Shown here piece after piece: positions 63,641-64,000 of a stretch of DNA of 64,000 nt (position 1 is the first letter of the stretch; each line of letters opens with the position of its first letter). A program made the translations under genes and the position numbers. The notes under the pieces are model-generated. The model worked only from the letters and a program-made list of their open reading frames with translations, was not told where the DNA came from and did not search any database. Origin of the DNA: an uncultured Geobacteraceae bacterium (GTDB taxonomy: Bacteria; Desulfobacterota; Desulfuromonadia; Geobacterales; Pseudopelobacteraceae); contig CAJAFV010000085.1 of NCBI GenBank assembly GCA_903939115.1, positions 41,288 to 105,287 of the forward strand, given 5' to 3'.

Positions 63641-64000
63641 TACAGTAACTCCCCGGTCAGGCGATAATCCTCGCTGACACTTTTACGATCTATTTCTGCA
63701 ATACCGGCAAGCGGCAGATCACACGCCGCCACCACCCGGTTGCGCCCCTCATGTTTGGCTTGATACAGTGCTGCGTCAACCCGCCTCATCAGGGCGTCCT
63801 CGTCTTCCCCCTCCAGCAACCGGACAACACCGAAACTGGCCGTCACAACTGGCGTGGTGATTCTGGGGTACTGCTCAAAGCTGCTGCGCATGCGATCTGC
63901 CAAAATGACTGCGGCTTCACAGTCCGTATTCGGCAGCAGTACAATGAACTCCTCGCCACCCAGACGACAGGCGATATCTTCAACACGCACCATCATCTTC
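63640..64000 (-). CDS. Diguanylate cyclase GGDEF domain (5' part beyond the window)
   Basis: The last 119 or so residues of a GGDEF protein whose start lies past the window end. The active-site loop RLGGEEFIVLLP is complete, and the product-inhibition I-site RxxD stands at the right spacing (RVED, five residues before GGEEF). FGVVRLLEGEDEDALMRRVD and ALYQAKHEGRNRV close the domain. It should make c-di-GMP (or cGAMP in Hypr-type Geobacter enzymes). It is transcribed into the kinase gene, with which its stop overlaps. Confidence 0.9.
   Translation of the reverse strand, partial: KMMVRVEDIACRLGGEEFIVLLPNTDCEAAVILADRMRSSFEQYPRITTPVVTASFGVVRLLEGEDEDALMRRVDAALYQAKHEGRNRVVAACDLPLAGIAEIDRKSVSEDYRLTGELL

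Overview
The window reads as chromosomal DNA of a Geobacter-like deltaproteobacterium (Desulfuromonadota / Geobacterales). The pointers are a cobA-hemD fusion downstream of hemA and hemC with a CcsA-type protein in the same run, cobalamin methyltransferases, a GEMM-class cyclic-dinucleotide riboswitch, and a dense set of PAS/Cache hybrid histidine kinases. This placement is inferred from gene content; no 16S rRNA or other marker is present.

Layout. 0-14 kb is mostly housekeeping: cbiET-cbiL (+), a ParA-like ATPase with a DUF697 membrane protein (-), tRNA-Leu(CAG), ndk (+), a heme/siroheme run on the minus strand (precorrin-2 dehydrogenase, CcsA-like, hemA, hemC, cobA-hemD), trxA and a TlpA-like protein (+), then truA, hslO, a tiny Ala/Lys-rich exported protein and a UDP-glucuronate 4-epimerase (-). 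14.3-22.4 kb is a tightly packed minus-strand operon. It joins a TPP decarboxylase, a ThiY/NMT1-like binding protein, a Cache-HAMP-PP2C phosphatase (RsbU type), a binding-protein/permease fusion, an ABC ATPase carrying a degenerate RsbW-like C-terminal domain, a STAS protein and an intact RsbW-like kinase. This looks like a partner-switching module built into an ABC importer and is the most unusual system here.

22.5-35.4 kb is an island of exported or lipoprotein hydrolases, mainly phosphoesterases: GDPD, a tandem histidine-phosphatase-like lipoprotein, two metallophosphoesterases, a beta-propeller/phospholipase-C-like protein and a chagasin-alpha/beta hydrolase fusion. It is interleaved with a PreA-like dehydrogenase and a methylmalonyl-CoA decarboxylase. 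35.7-43.1 kb holds a geranylgeranyl-reductase-type flavoprotein with a cyclopropane fatty acid synthase, and an RND pump with its adaptor. 43.5-46.1 kb is a metallophosphoesterase-FnIII gene plus a TPR gene behind a GEMM riboswitch whose 3' strand overlaps an intrinsic terminator.

46.4-64 kb is a signalling region: six histidine kinases with receiver domains, one small kinase, an NtrC-type sigma-54 activator, a STAS protein, a PhnD-like binding protein coupled to a kinase, and a GGDEF protein with an intact I-site cut by the window end. The gaps in 38-62 kb contain several families of small palindromic repeats. No CRISPR array, rRNA, transposase or prophage was seen.
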